NCBI RefSeq assembly: GCF_001718415.1
Contig: NZ_CP013377.1
Coordinates: 2,728,001-2,792,000 of the forward strand
DNA from: Burkholderia pseudomultivorans
GTDB lineage: Bacteria; Pseudomonadota; Gammaproteobacteria; Burkholderiales; Burkholderiaceae
Direction: 5' to 3'
Length of the DNA: 64,000 nucleotides
Shown: positions 33,580 through 46,800 of the stretch, one piece after another
Layout: each line of letters begins with the position of its first letter
Numbering within the stretch: position 1 is the stretch's first letter
Translations under genes and position numbers: made by a program
The notes under the pieces: generated by a model
What the model saw: the letters and a program-made list of their open reading frames with translations, nothing else
Database searches by the model: none
What the model was told of the DNA's origin: nothing

Positions 33580-34374
33580 GTGACCGACACGCCTCCGACA
33601 TCCATCGCGATCCTGACGATCGACCATCCCAGCCGCGGCACCTTCGACGATCGCCTGCGTCGCGCCGGTTGCGGCTACGATCGCCTGCGCATCGACGACA
33701 TCCTGCGCCGCGCCGGTTATCGGCCGGCCCGCTTCGAATACCTGCCCGACCTGCTCGCCAGCTGCGACGTGCGCGCGTTCGACGTCTTCATCGTGCAGTG
33801 CGAAACGGCCTGCTACCGCACGGCAGAAGCGATCCGCACACTGCGCGCGCGTTTCGCGGGCACCGTTGCGATCCTGTCGATCAGCCAGCGCGATACGGAG
33901 CGCTCCCGCGTCGCGTGCTTCGCGGCCGGCTCGAACGAGCACCTGCCGTATTCCGTTGCGCCGGACGCGCTGATCGGCAGCCTCTCGACGTGGCTGCGCT
34001 GGTCGCATCATCGCGCCACATACCGGCGCCGCTGGCAAGTCGGCCGGTTCGAATTCGACAGCGCCGAGCGCATCGTGCGCGTCGCCGGCCGCGAACACGT
34101 GCTGACCGAAAAGCATTTCCAGATCGCCACCGCGTTCTTCCTGAACATGGGCCGCGCGCTCGACCGCGCACACGTGAGCCAACTCGCGTGGGGCTCGCTC
34201 GTCGCATCGACAAACCGGCGGCTCGACACGCACGTCGCGTACCTGCGCGACCGGCTCGAACTCGACGGCCGGCACGGCGTGCGGATGATGACGATATACG
34301 GGTTCGGCTATCGGCTCATCACGTGCGAGCCGGACGCGCAGCCCGACAGCGACGGCGCCCCGCCGCCACGCTAG
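33580..34374 (+). CDS. OmpR-type winged-helix regulator with degenerate receiver
   Basis: 264 residues from the GTG at 33580. The N-terminal half is receiver-like but lacks the phospho-acceptor: where Asp is expected (DVFIVQCETACY) there is Gln/Cys, and the conserved Lys near NEHLPYSVAPD is Tyr. The C-terminal half is an OmpR-type winged helix (FEFDSAERIVRVAGREHVLTEKHFQIATAFF... IYGFGYRL). It may act without phosphorylation. It is the first gene of the adhesin cluster and lies upstream of the first hybrid kinase. Confidence 0.78.
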   Translation: MTDTPPTSIAILTIDHPSRGTFDDRLRRAGCGYDRLRIDDILRRAGYRPARFEYLPDLLASCDVRAFDVFIVQCETACYRTAEAIRTLRARFAGTVAILSISQRDTERSRVACFAAGSNEHLPYSVAPDALIGSLSTWLRWSHHRATYRRRWQVGRFEFDSAERIVRVAGREHVLTEKHFQIATAFFLNMGRALDRAHVSQLAWGSLVASTNRRLDTHVAYLRDRLELDGRHGVRMMTIYGFGYRLITCEPDAQPDSDGAPPPR

Positions 34375-34498
34375 CGGGCCGCGACGGGCGTGCACGAAAA
34401 CGCGGCGCGCCTCGCATCGCCGAACGAGCCTCGATGGCACGTCGGCTCCCTCGCCACCCTGACAGCGCCCCGTTGCGCGCCGATCGGACTCCATTATC

Positions 34499-37534
<3,036 letters not shown>

Positions 37535-37618
37535 GCGCCGCACGGCGGCTCTGTGCCGGCCTTTCCTGCTCATTACTTTTCCCCCCGGGGGCGCGCTCGC
37601 GGGGCTTCCGCACGCGTA

Positions 37619-37632
37619 TAGGACCAGGCCTA
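37619..37632 (+). promoter_or_regulatory. Distal box upstream of TAA1
   Basis: TAGGACCAGGCCTA, 51 nt upstream of the promoter-proximal box at 37670. A second, weaker box-like TCAGCCCTGGACGA is at 37651–37664. Confidence 0.5.
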
Positions 37633-37669
37633 CACGCCCGCTCTCCCGAATCAGCCCTGGACGACTGAT

Positions 37670-37712
37670 TAGGACGAGGCCGATCCCTACCATCGGTTTG
37701 TGAATTGACAAG
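37670..37712 (+). promoter_or_regulatory. Box promoter P8 (TAA1)
   Basis: Box TAGGACGAGGCCGA (37670–37683), -35 TCCCTA, 17-nt spacer, -10 GACAAG (37707–37712). The predicted start is near 37719, giving a very short leader with GGAG directly before ATG 37730. Confidence 0.6.
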
Positions 37713-37729
37713 CTGAAAGGAGTAGGACC

Positions 37730-40700
37730 ATGAACAGGGCTTATCGCAGCGTCTGGAACGCTGTTACCAGCACATGGACGGCGGCGGCCGAAACGGCGAA
37801 GTCGCAGTCGAAGGGGTCGGCGCGCGCGGCGCGGCAAGCGGTGGTTGCGTTCGCGCTGGGCGGTGCGGCGGTCGGTGGCGCGGCGGCGGCGGAAGCGTGT
37901 ACGACGGAGGAAGGGACGAAAGGGACGGTCGACGCGGCGGGGGTGTGTACGGTGGCCAATGGCGGCACGATCGGTACGACAGGCCTGATCGGGACGATGG
38001 CGTTCGACGACACGACGTACGTAAAGGTCAATAGCACCGGCGCCGCCGCAACCGCTTCGGGCACCAACGCAGTCGCGATCGGGGGGAGTGCAAACTCGGG
38101 CGGCACCGATTCGACGGCGATCGGCCAGGGGGCAACCGTCGTGTCGGGGGCAAACAATTCCGTTGCACTCGGGACCAGCGCCCGCGTAACGAATTCGAAC
38201 TCGGCAGCGATCGGCTCCAATGCGTCCGTAGCGGGCAGCTATTCGAATGCGTTCGGCCCGTCAGCCACCTCGGCCGGTACGGCGACCATTGCGCTCGGCG
38301 GCAATTCGACGGCAAGCGGAAACTATAGTGTCGCAATCGGCGGTGCCACCACTACTGGCCGGGCTGCCGTCGCGACCGGTACGGGCTCGATTGCGCTTGG
38401 CACCACCTCCAGCGCCGGCGCCACCAACGCCGTAGCATTGGGTTTCGGCACGGTTGCCAACCGGGACAACACGGTATCCGTGGGTGCCGGCGTTCCCAAT
38501 ATCGACGGAAGCACGTTCACGCGTCAGATCGTCAACGTTGCCGCCGGCACGGAAGACAACGACGCAGTGAACGTCGCGCAGATGAACGCGGGACTGTCGA
38601 CCACCAACGCCTCGATCGCCGCAACGAACCTCACGGTCGCGAGCTTAAGCACCGGCCTGTCGACAACGAACAGTACGGTTGCTGGTTTGAGCACCAGTCT
38701 GTCCTCGACGAACAGCGCGGTCGCTGGTCTAAGCACTGGCCTGTCTTCGACGAACAGCACGGTCGCTGGTCTAAGCACTGGCCTGTCTTCGACGAACAGC
38801 ACGGTCGCCGGTCTGAGCACCGGCCTGTCTTCGACGAACAGCACCGTTGCCGGTCATACGAAGCAGATCGGGGACATCGACGACAAGCTGAGCAAGCTCG
38901 AAAGCGGCACGATCGGCCTCGTCCAGCAAGCCGGGGCAGGCGCAGACCTGACCGTCGGCGCGAACACCGACGGCGCAGCCGTCGATTTCGCCGGTAAGGC
39001 GGGCGACCGTACCCTCAAGGGCGTCGCCGCCGGCACAGTCTCGGCCACCAGCGACGAAGCCGTGAACGGCTCGCAGCTGCACGGCGTCGCGGACAGCGTC
39101 GCTTCGGCCATCGGCGGCGGCTCGACGGTGAACCCGGACGGCTCGATCTCCGCGCCCGCCTTCACCGTCGGCGACGGCAGCGGCGGCACCACGATCGTCA
39201 ACTCCGTCGGCGACGTCGTCACCAACCTCGACGGCCGCGTGACGAACAACGAAGGCGCGATCTCGAAGCTCGCCGGCGAAATCGGCAGCGGCACACTCGG
39301 CCTCGTCCAGCAAGCCAACGTCGGCGATGACATCACGGTCGGTGCAGGCACCGATGGCGCAGCCGTCAACTTTACCGGCACCGCAGGCGCGCGCAAGCTC
39401 ACCGGTCTTGCCAACGGCACCGTGGCAGCAGGCAGCACCGACGCCGTCACCGGCGACCAGCTGCATGCGACCAATCAGGACGTTGCGAAGAACGCGTCCG
39501 ATCTCGCGAACTTGGGTTCGCAGGTCACGAGCATCGACGGCCGCGTGACGGTGAACGAAACCAACATCGCGAAAAACACCGGCGACATCACGAACATCAA
39601 CAACCAGCTCGACGAGTTGTCGAGCGGCACGATCGGCCTCGTTCAGCAAGCCGGTGCAGGCGCAGACCTGACCGTCGGCGCCAACACCGACGGCGCAGCC
39701 GTCGATTTCGCCGGTAAGGCGGGCGACCGTACCCTCAAGGGCGTCGCCGCCGGCACAGTCTCGGCCACCAGCGACGAAGCCGTGAACGGTTCGCAGCTGC
39801 ATGGCGTCGCGGACAGCGTCGCTTCGGCCATCGGCGGCGGCTCGACGGTGAACCCGGACGGCTCGATCTCCGCGCCTGCCTTCACCGTCGGCGACGGCAG
39901 CGGCGGCACCAGGATCGTCAACTCCGTCGGCGACGTCGTCACCAACCTCGACGGCCGCGTGACGAACAACGAGACGTCGATTACGCAGATCCGCAACGAC
40001 ATGAGCAGTGGATCGGTCGGCCTCGTTCGGCAAGATCCGGCCTCGGGCACGATCATGGTTGCCACCGCCCTGGGCGGCGCATCGGTGAACATCGCCGGCA
40101 CCGACGGCACGCGCAGATTGTCCGGCGTCGCGAAAGGCGTGGACGATGACGACGCCGTGACGGTCGCCCAATTGAAGGCCACCGGTCTGATCGACTACAC
40201 GGGCAAGGAAATCGGCGCCGTCACCTACGACGATGGCATCGCGCTCGATTCCGTGACGTTCGGCGGCAAGACAGGCACGACGCTGCACAACATCGCGCCG
40301 GGCCTGATTGCGGCAGGCAGCATGGATGGCGTCAACGGCGGCCAGTTGTATGCGATGCAGCAGGAGTTCGCGAAGCAGTATGGCGACCTGAGCAGCAAGG
40401 TCGGCGACCTTTCCGGCCGTGTCGGCGATCTCGAAGCGGGCGGCGGCGGGCCCGGGGACGGCAGCGGCACGCCAGGTTATGGTCCGGGCATGGGAACGGG
40501 CGGCGAAGGCTCGCTCGTCGTAGGCGGCGCGGACGCGTCCGGCTCGAACGGCACGGCAGTCGGCCAGGGTGCGGGCGCATCCGGTTCGAACGGCACGGCA
40601 GTCGGCCAGGATGCGATCGCATCGGGCGAGAACAGCACCGCGCTCGGCCAGGGCGCGTCGGCCACCGGTAGCGGTTCGGTCGCGATCGGCCAGGGCTCCG

Positions 40701-41113
40701 TGGCGACGGAAGCGAACACGGTGTCGTTCGGCGACGGTACGGCCGAAGGCAACCGCCGGCTCGTCAACATCGCGGACGGCGTCAACGCGTCCGACGCGGC
40801 GACGAAGGGCCAGCTCGACCGTGCGATGGAATCGGTCGACGCACGCTTCAACGACACGAACCGCGCGATCAACGACGTCGCGAAGAACGCGTACGCCGGT
40901 ATCGCGGCGGCGATGGCGATGCCGAACATGACGCCGTCGCAGCCGGGCAAGACCGTCGTCGCCGTCGGCGCCGCAAACTTCAAGAGCGGCTCGGCGATTG
41001 CGGCCGGTGCGACCTACCGGTCGCGCAGCGGCAACTGGCTCGTGAACGGCGCGACGTCGATCACGTCGGTCGGCGACGTGGGCGTCCGTGCACAGGTCGG
41101 CTACGAGTTCTGA
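37730..41113 (+). CDS. Trimeric autotransporter adhesin TAA1
   Basis: 1127 residues. An extended signal peptide region begins MNRAYRSVWNAVTSTWTAAAE. Then comes a YadA-like head with many left-handed-roll repeats (AVAIGGSANSGGTDSTAIG), a stalk with five 14-residue repeats (positions 306–375), two copies of a long neck/stalk block (38903–39252 and 39623–39972, nearly identical) and a C-terminal YadA anchor (AGATYRSRSGNWLVNGATSITSVG... AQVGYEF). The protein should trimerise and display an adhesin on the outer membrane. Compare BCAM0219 in B. cenocepacia. Promoter P8 and the distal box precede it. Confidence 0.9.
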   Translation: MNRAYRSVWNAVTSTWTAAAETAKSQSKGSARAARQAVVAFALGGAAVGGAAAAEACTTEEGTKGTVDAAGVCTVANGGTIGTTGLIGTMAFDDTTYVKVNSTGAAATASGTNAVAIGGSANSGGTDSTAIGQGATVVSGANNSVALGTSARVTNSNSAAIGSNASVAGSYSNAFGPSATSAGTATIALGGNSTASGNYSVAIGGATTTGRAAVATGTGSIALGTTSSAGATNAVALGFGTVANRDNTVSVGAGVPNIDGSTFTRQIVNVAAGTEDNDAVNVAQMNAGLSTTNASIAATNLTVASLSTGLSTTNSTVAGLSTSLSSTNSAVAGLSTGLSSTNSTVAGLSTGLSSTNSTVAGLSTGLSSTNSTVAGHTKQIGDIDDKLSKLESGTIGLVQQAGAGADLTVGANTDGAAVDFAGKAGDRTLKGVAAGTVSATSDEAVNGSQLHGVADSVASAIGGGSTVNPDGSISAPAFTVGDGSGGTTIVNSVGDVVTNLDGRVTNNEGAISKLAGEIGSGTLGLVQQANVGDDITVGAGTDGAAVNFTGTAGARKLTGLANGTVAAGSTDAVTGDQLHATNQDVAKNASDLANLGSQVTSIDGRVTVNETNIAKNTGDITNINNQLDELSSGTIGLVQQAGAGADLTVGANTDGAAVDFAGKAGDRTLKGVAAGTVSATSDEAVNGSQLHGVADSVASAIGGGSTVNPDGSISAPAFTVGDGSGGTRIVNSVGDVVTNLDGRVTNNETSITQIRNDMSSGSVGLVRQDPASGTIMVATALGGASVNIAGTDGTRRLSGVAKGVDDDDAVTVAQLKATGLIDYTGKEIGAVTYDDGIALDSVTFGGKTGTTLHNIAPGLIAAGSMDGVNGGQLYAMQQEFAKQYGDLSSKVGDLSGRVGDLEAGGGGPGDGSGTPGYGPGMGTGGEGSLVVGGADASGSNGTAVGQGAGASGSNGTAVGQDAIASGENSTALGQGASATGSGSVAIGQGSVATEANTVSFGDGTAEGNRRLVNIADGVNASDAATKGQLDRAMESVDARFNDTNRAINDVAKNAYAGIAAAMAMPNMTPSQPGKTVVAVGAANFKSGSAIAAGATYRSRSGNWLVNGATSITSVGDVGVRAQVGYEF
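38645..38854 (+). repeat. Five tandem 42-bp repeats in TAA1
   Basis: Five in-frame copies of 42 bp encoding LSTGLSSTNSTVAG-type 14-residue units (two heptads each). Copies 3 to 5 are almost identical. Such repeats can change number by slippage and vary the stalk length. Confidence 0.85.
38903..39252 (+). repeat. 350-bp internal duplication in TAA1, copy 1
   Basis: It is nearly identical to 39623–39972, offset exactly 720 bp. Only a few bases differ, so recent duplication or gene conversion is likely. Confidence 0.85.
39623..39972 (+). repeat. 350-bp internal duplication in TAA1, copy 2
   Basis: Second copy of the block at 38903–39252. A 720-bp in-frame deletion between the copies by recombination would leave an open reading frame. 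Confidence 0.85.
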
Positions 41114-41118
41114 CCCGG

Positions 41119-41140
41119 CGGCTCCGCGCAAGCGGAGCAC
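41119..41140 (+). terminator. Hairpin after TAA1
   Basis: GCTCCGC and GCGGAGC around GCAA follow the TAA1 stop. There is no T-run, so it is a weak terminator or mRNA-stabilising hairpin. Confidence 0.35.
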
Positions 41141-41347
41141 CGCCCGGAAGCGGGAGGGCGCGATCCCTCTCGCCTTTCGGCCGACGGTCAGTGGCCATTC
41201 ATTCGAGTGGCCACCGGCCGTCGGCGCGACCGGATCGCGTCCACCCGCCGTACCGCCCACGATCGTGCCGTTGCGCCGACTCCAACCCAGTCTTGAAGAC
41301 GCTCACCGCAGTACGCCCCCAGGCGCTGCGCGCCACGCAATATCAAC

Positions 41348-42040
41348 ATGACCAGAAACTTCCCCATTCGCATCGCGATCGCCGACGACCATCCGGCCGT
41401 CGTCATCGGTGCTCGCTATGAACTGTCCGCGACGAACACCGTCTCGGTCGTCGCGATCGCGCACAACTCGACGGAACTGATGGAAGCGCTTGCGAGCCAT
41501 CCCTGCGACGTGCTCGTGTCGGACTACGCGATGCCGGGCAACGAATACGGCGACGGCCTCGCGCTGTTTACGGGCATCCTGAAACGCTTTCCCGGCCTGA
41601 AGATCGTCGTAATGACGATGATGGAGAACGCGGTGGCGCTGCGCGCGCTGATCGATATCGGCATCGCGTGCATCGTCAGCAAGTCCGACATGCCGAACCA
41701 CCTGACGATGGCGATCCACGCGGCTTATACGAACGGCCGCTACCTGTCGCCGTCGATGGACCGGATCCTGCGCAGCACCGGCAGCGTCGGCGGCAAGGCG
41801 CCCGCGTTGTCGGTGCGCGAGGTCGAGGTGATTCGCCTCTTTGCATCGGGACTGTCGGTCAACGAGATCGCGGACAAGCTGAATCGCAGCAAGAAGACGA
41901 TCAGCACGCAGAAAAGCTCGGCAATGCAGAAGCTCGGCATCGAGCGCGACGTCGATCTGGTGCGCTACGCGATCGCGTGCGGGCTCGTGACCGACTATGG
42001 CTATGCGCCGCCTGCGCGCGGCGACGAAACGGGCGAATAA
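41348..42040 (+). CDS. RcsB-like response regulator 1
   Basis: A 230-residue regulator: receiver with Asp59 (LVSDYAMPGNEYGDG) and a C-terminal LuxR-type HTH (LSVREVEVIRLFASGLSVNEIADKLNRSKKTISTQKSSAMQKLGIERDVDLVRYA). The layout and wording of DYAMPG-YGDG and KTIS-QK-SAM-KLG match E. coli RcsB closely. It should accept phosphate from an HPt-containing hybrid kinase and bind short palindromes. It is convergent with 42095..42796. Confidence 0.88.
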   Translation: MTRNFPIRIAIADDHPAVVIGARYELSATNTVSVVAIAHNSTELMEALASHPCDVLVSDYAMPGNEYGDGLALFTGILKRFPGLKIVVMTMMENAVALRALIDIGIACIVSKSDMPNHLTMAIHAAYTNGRYLSPSMDRILRSTGSVGGKAPALSVREVEVIRLFASGLSVNEIADKLNRSKKTISTQKSSAMQKLGIERDVDLVRYAIACGLVTDYGYAPPARGDETGE

Positions 42041-42063
42041 AGCCGCCGCCTGGCCTGAAAGAG

Positions 42064-42095
42064 AAAACCCCGGCGACCGCGAGGTGCCGGGGTTT
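42064..42095. terminator. Bidirectional intrinsic terminator between the two RcsB-like genes
   Basis: AAACCCCGGC and GCCGGGGTTT form a hairpin with A-run and T-run on both sides. It serves both convergent genes; its right end reaches the stop codon of the minus-strand gene. Confidence 0.7.
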
Positions 42096-42796
42096 CAGTG
42101 CGCCGGCGCGTCGCCGCCCCGCCCTTCGCTGGCCGACGCGGCGACGATACCGTGCTCGATCGCGTAACGCAGCAGGTCGATGTCCTTCTCGATGCCGAGC
42201 TTTTCCATCGCGCGCGCCTTCTGCGTGCTGATCGTCTTCTTGCTGCGGCTGAGTTTCTCCGCGATCTCGTTGACCGTCAGCCCCGATGCATAGAGCCGCA
42301 CGACTTCGAGCTCGCGATCGCTGAGGTCGCGCTTCTGGTCGGTCGCGCGCGCGCTCGAATGCGACGTGAGCGTGCGCACGACCTTCTCGACCGACGGCGA
42401 GAAATACGACCCGCCGGTTGCGGCCGCGTGAATCGCGGGAATCAGATGATCGATCGTGTCGGACTTGCTGACGATGCACTCGATGCCGAGCCGCGTCAGC
42501 GCGCCGATCACGGCCGGGTTGTCGAGCATGGTCAGCACGACCAGCTTCACGGCCGGATGATTGCGCTGCAGATAGGAAAACAGCGTGATGCCGTCGCCGT
42601 GCGCGCTGCCCGGCATCGCATAGTCGGACACCACGACGTCGCACTCGCCGCCTTCGACGAGCCGGATCAGCTCGGTCGAATTGACGGCCTTGCCGCTCAA
42701 CTTGATCGTCGGCACCGACGACAGGCCATGCTCGACGCCGACCAGCATCGCCGGGTGGTCGTCGGCCAGTACCACGCGTATCAGATAGCTTCCCAT
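42095..42796 (-). CDS. RcsB-like response regulator 2
   Basis: A 233-residue paralogue of the previous regulator: receiver with Asp58 (VVSDYAMPGSAHGDG) and a C-terminal HTH (LSDRELEVVRLYASGLTVNEIAEKLSRSKKTISTQKARAMEKLGIEKDIDLLRYA). It is about half identical to its neighbour. Two copies of an RcsB-like regulator between two HPt hybrid kinases suggest a branched phosphorelay controlling the TAAs. Compare BCAM0220/0221 as I recall them. Confidence 0.88.
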   Translation of the reverse strand: MGSYLIRVVLADDHPAMLVGVEHGLSSVPTIKLSGKAVNSTELIRLVEGGECDVVVSDYAMPGSAHGDGITLFSYLQRNHPAVKLVVLTMLDNPAVIGALTRLGIECIVSKSDTIDHLIPAIHAAATGGSYFSPSVEKVVRTLTSHSSARATDQKRDLSDRELEVVRLYASGLTVNEIAEKLSRSKKTISTQKARAMEKLGIEKDIDLLRYAIEHGIVAASASEGRGGDAPAH

Positions 42797-42963
42797 AGTC
42801 GTCCAGATTTGCGCGGCAATCGTCGCGGCCGGCTCGCCGCCTGGCGGGCGGCGACGGCGCGCATCGCGGCGTCGTGGATCGTAATTGGGCGCTATCTTCG
42901 CATGAAACCGGGGGCATCAGCCATCGCCTCGGCGGGCGGGGCCTTCGTGCGGCGCATCGTCAT

Positions 42964-42997
42964 AAAAAAACCGCCGGCTCGTGACAAGCGGGCGGTT
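42964..42997 (-). terminator. Intrinsic terminator after the OmpA gene
   Basis: Minus strand AACCGCC...GGCGGTT stem with a U-run at 42970–42964. It lies 92 nt after the OmpA stop. Confidence 0.7.
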
Positions 42998-43088
42998 CAA
43001 GGTACAGGGCGGGCGGGGGAGCGTCCTTCCATCGGCTCAGTGCCGATCGGGTTCCCGCGCGTACCGGTGGAGCGTCATCCGTCGCGCG

Positions 43089-43796
43089 TCACTTCGCGTC
43101 GATCCGGATCTCGACGCGGCGGTTCTGCGCACGGCCTTCCGCCGTCGCGTTGGACGCGACCGGGTCGGCTGCACCCAGGCCTTCGGAGACGAACGACTGC
43201 GCCTTCAGGCCGTTGCTGCTCAGGTAGTTCATCACGTTGCGCGCCCGCGACGCCGACAGCGCCAGGTTGTGCGTGTTGCTGCCCGTCGAATCGGTGAAGC
43301 CGGTCACGGCCACGCGACGGAACTCGATACCGCTGTTGATCTGCACGAAGCGATCGAGCTGGCTGCGCGCCTCCGGCGTCAGTGCCGCGCTGTCGAACGC
43401 GAAGTTCGCATCGCCCTGCAGCAGCACCTGGCGCTGCGGGACCGGCTGCGGAGCCGGTTGCGGCGGCGGCGGCGCGGCCTGCACGACCGGCTGCGGCTTG
43501 CCGCACATGAAGGTGATTTCGCGCGGATCCTTCATCGGCGCACGGCTGTACACACGGTCGATCATCTCGAGCGGCGTGAAGCCCTGCCCCTGGCAGAATT
43601 CCTCCGCCGCGCGCGCGCAGGCGTTCGCGCTGCCGAGCAGCCCGTCGCAGCTGACGCGGAACACGTTGTCCGGCTTGCCGGGCATCGACACCGCACGGAT
43701 GTCATAGGTGAGGCCCGAGTGCGTCGTACACGCACCGAGCGCCATCGCAATCGCGCCGATCGATGCGGCGCGCAACAACAAGGTTTTCATCGTCAT
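43089..43796 (-). CDS. OmpA-family lipoprotein
   Basis: 235 residues. A signal peptide ends in a lipobox-like LGAC (Cys23), followed by a Cys-rich middle region and a Pro-rich linker (APPPPQPAPQPVPQ). The C-terminal OmpA domain has VTGFTDSTGSNTHNLALSASRARNVMNYL and ends AQNRRVEIRIDAK. It should hold the outer membrane to peptidoglycan. It is downstream of TAA2 with 94 nt between them and probably co-transcribed; it may support adhesin assembly. ATG 43790 is an alternative start. Confidence 0.86.
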   Translation of the reverse strand: MTMKTLLLRAASIGAIAMALGACTTHSGLTYDIRAVSMPGKPDNVFRVSCDGLLGSANACARAAEEFCQGQGFTPLEMIDRVYSRAPMKDPREITFMCGKPQPVVQAAPPPPQPAPQPVPQRQVLLQGDANFAFDSAALTPEARSQLDRFVQINSGIEFRRVAVTGFTDSTGSNTHNLALSASRARNVMNYLSSNGLKAQSFVSEGLGAADPVASNATAEGRAQNRRVEIRIDAK

Positions 43797-43862
43797 GGTG
43801 AAACGTCCGCCGCGCGGGCGGACTTCTGAAAAAGTTGAATGGAGTCGATCGGGCCTGCACGC

Positions 43863-43884
43863 GGGCGGGGCTCGCGCCCCGCCC
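43863..43884 (-). terminator. GC-rich hairpin between TAA2 and the OmpA gene
   Basis: Perfect 9-bp stem, GGGCGGGGC and GCCCCGCCC around TCGC, beginning 6 nt after the TAA2 stop. There is no U-run, so it is more likely an intercistronic hairpin that tunes the downstream OmpA gene than a full terminator. Confidence 0.4.
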
Positions 43885-43890
43885 CGCGGC

Positions 43891-46800
43891 TTACCACTGG
43901 TACGAAGCGCCCACGCCGACGGTGTTGCCGCCGCTCGACAGACCCACGCCGGCCTTCATCTTCAGGTTCTGCGTGATGCGGGCCTCCCCGCCGAACGCCA
44001 CTGCCTGGTAGCCGCGATAGGTCGCGCCGCCGACACCGAACGACAAGGTCTTGCCCGGATCGACACCCGGGATCATCGTCAGCGCCGTGGCTGCGGCGAT
44101 ACCCGAGTACGCGTTGCGCGACAGGTCGTTGATCTGACCTTGCATGCCGCCCACTGCGCGATCGAGCTGGCCCTTCGTCGCCGCGTCGGACTCGTTGATA
44201 CCGTCCTTGATGTTCGTGAGCCGGCGATTGCCATCATCGGTGCCGTTGCCGAACGACACCGTGTTCGCCTCCGTTGCCACCGAGCCTGCGCCCACCGCCA
44301 CCGAGTTCGAACCGGACGCCTTCGCGCCGTCGCCGATGGCCGTCGACTGGCTGCCCGATGCGTCCGAACCGCGGCCGATCGCGACCGCCCCTTCGGCGGC
44401 GCTCGCCGCGTTGGAGCCGATCGCGACGCCACCGTCCTTCGACGCGCCGGCGCCCGAACCGATCACCGTGGCGTTGCTCACGCCCGTGGCGATCGTCGCG
44501 TTCGAACCCGCAGCCGTGTTGCCCGTGCCGTCGCCCGCGTTCGCCGGCGTCGTGCCCGTCGAACCGATGTCGGTGCCGGCGAAGTAGTCGTTGCCGGAAC
44601 CGCCATCGCCCGGATTCGGGTTGCCCGTGCCAGGGTTCTGCTCCAGGGCGCCGACACGGTCGTCGAGGCCGCCGATCCTGTCGCTGAGTTCGCTCAGCTG
44701 GCCGTAGTTCACGGCGTCGTACTGGTTCACGCCGTCCGCGACGTTGGTCAGCCGCACCGGCGCCGCGCCCGTCCCGCCGAGGGTCACCGAACCGTAGTTC
44801 GGCGTACCGTCCTTGTTCAGGTCGTAGCGCACCGCGAGCGAATCGGTCGCACCGTACTGGGCCGCCGCCTGCACTGCCTCGGCAACGGTCTTGTACTTGT
44901 TCCCGTTCACCTCGATCGACGTATCCGCGAGCTTGCCGTCCGCATCGACCGTCGTCCCGCCGCCGATCACGTCCGCCACGCTCTGCGCGGTGCCGTGCAG
45001 CTGCGAGCCGTTGATCGCGTCGTTGCTCGTCGCGCTCACCGCACCCGCACCCACGCCGGTCAGCACGCGGTCGCCCGCCGTGCCCGTGAAGTTCACGGTC
45101 GTTCCGTCCGTGTCCTTCGCGACCGTGATCTCGCGCGTGTCCTCGTCCTGCTGGACGAGGCCGATCGAGCCGTGGACGAGGCTGTTCGAGATGTTCTCGA
45201 TCGCGTCGCCGACGTTGTTGTACGTCTTGTTGTTGACCGTGTACGTCGGGTTCGTCACGTTGCCGTTCGCGTCGACCGTCGCGCCACCGCCGAGTGCATC
45301 GGCCGTGCTCTTCGATGCACCGTACAGCTGCGCGCCGTTCACGGCGTCCATGCTGGTCGCGTTCACCGCGCCTGCCTTGACGTTCGTGAGCGTCGAACCG
45401 TTCGCGCCCTTCAGCGTGATCTGGTCGAAGTTCGCCGAACCGTCCGCGTGCTTGTCGTACGTCACGGCCAGCGACGTCAGGCCCGCACCCGGGTTCGTCG
45501 GGTCGACCGGCGCAACCAGGCCTGCAGTCTGCAGCTGACCGAGGTTCACTGCGTCATGCGCGTCCACACCGTCCGCGACGTTCTTCAGCGCCACCGGAGC
45601 CGTCGCACCCGCGCCGCCCAGCGTCACCGAACCGAGGTTCGGCGTGCCGTCCGCGTTGCGGTCGTACGTCACCGCTGCAAGCGACTGGCCCGTCACCGGA
45701 TCCACCAGACCCGAGTCGGCCAGCTGCTTGTTGATCACGGTGATGTTTTCCGTGTTCGTCGACGTACGGCCGTCGAGGTTCGCCAGCGCGTCGCCCACGT
45801 TGTTGTACGACTTCGACTTCGATGCATCCGCCGGGTCGGCCAGCGAGTACGACGGGTTCGTCACCTTGCCGTCCGCATCCACGGTCGAGCCGCCTCCCAG
45901 CGAATCGGCCACGCTCTGCGCCGTCGCGTGCAGCTGCGAACCGTTGATCGCGTCCGTGCTCGTGGCCGTCACCGCGCCTGCCTTCACGTTCGTCAGCGTC
46001 GTGCCGTCCGCGCCCTTCAGCGTGACCACGTCCTTCGACGCGTCGTCGTATGCGACGGCCAGCGACGTCAGGCCCGCACCCGGGTTCGTCGGATCGACAG
46101 GCGCGACCAGGCCCGCGTCCTGCAGCTGGCCGAGGTTGATCGCGTCGTGACGATCCACGCCGTCCGCAACGTTCTTCAGTGCGACCGGCGTCGTTGCGCC
46201 CGCGCCGCCCAGCGTCACGCTGTCCTTCGACGCGCCGTCGTACGTCACTGCCAGCGACGTCAGCTTGCCCGACGTGTCTTCACCGACCAGGCCCGCGTTC
46301 TTCAGCTGGCCGAGGTTCAGCGCGTCGCCGTCGTCCGTCGCGTCCGCGACGTTCTTCAGTTGCGTCGGGCCCGTGCCGTTGCCCAGCGTCACCGAACCGT
46401 AGTTCGGCGTGCCGTCTGCGTTACGGTCGTACGTCACTGCGGCGATCGACTTGCCCGTCGACGGATCGATCAGGCCCGCGTCCTTCAGCTGCGAAACGTT
46501 CACCGCGTCCATGTCGGCCACACCCGCCTTCACGTTCGACAGCGTCGTGCCGTCCGCGCCCTTCAGCGTGACCGTGTCCTTCGCCACACCGTCATACGCG
46601 ACGGCCAGCGACGTCAGGCCCGCGCCCGGGTTCGTCGGATCCACCGGCGCGACCAGGCCCGCGTCCTGCAACTGGCCAACGTTGATCGCATCGTGACGAT
46701 CCACGCCATCGGCGACGTTCTTCAACGCCACCGGAGCCGTCGCACCCGCGCCGCCCAGCGTCACCGAACCCAGGTTCGGCGTGCCGTCCGCATTGCGGTC

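Noticed and set aside
41190..41347. Promoter box upstream of RcsB-like regulator 1
   Set aside because: The 234-nt region was read for the 14-bp pattern and none was found, so self-control by this box is not claimed for this gene.
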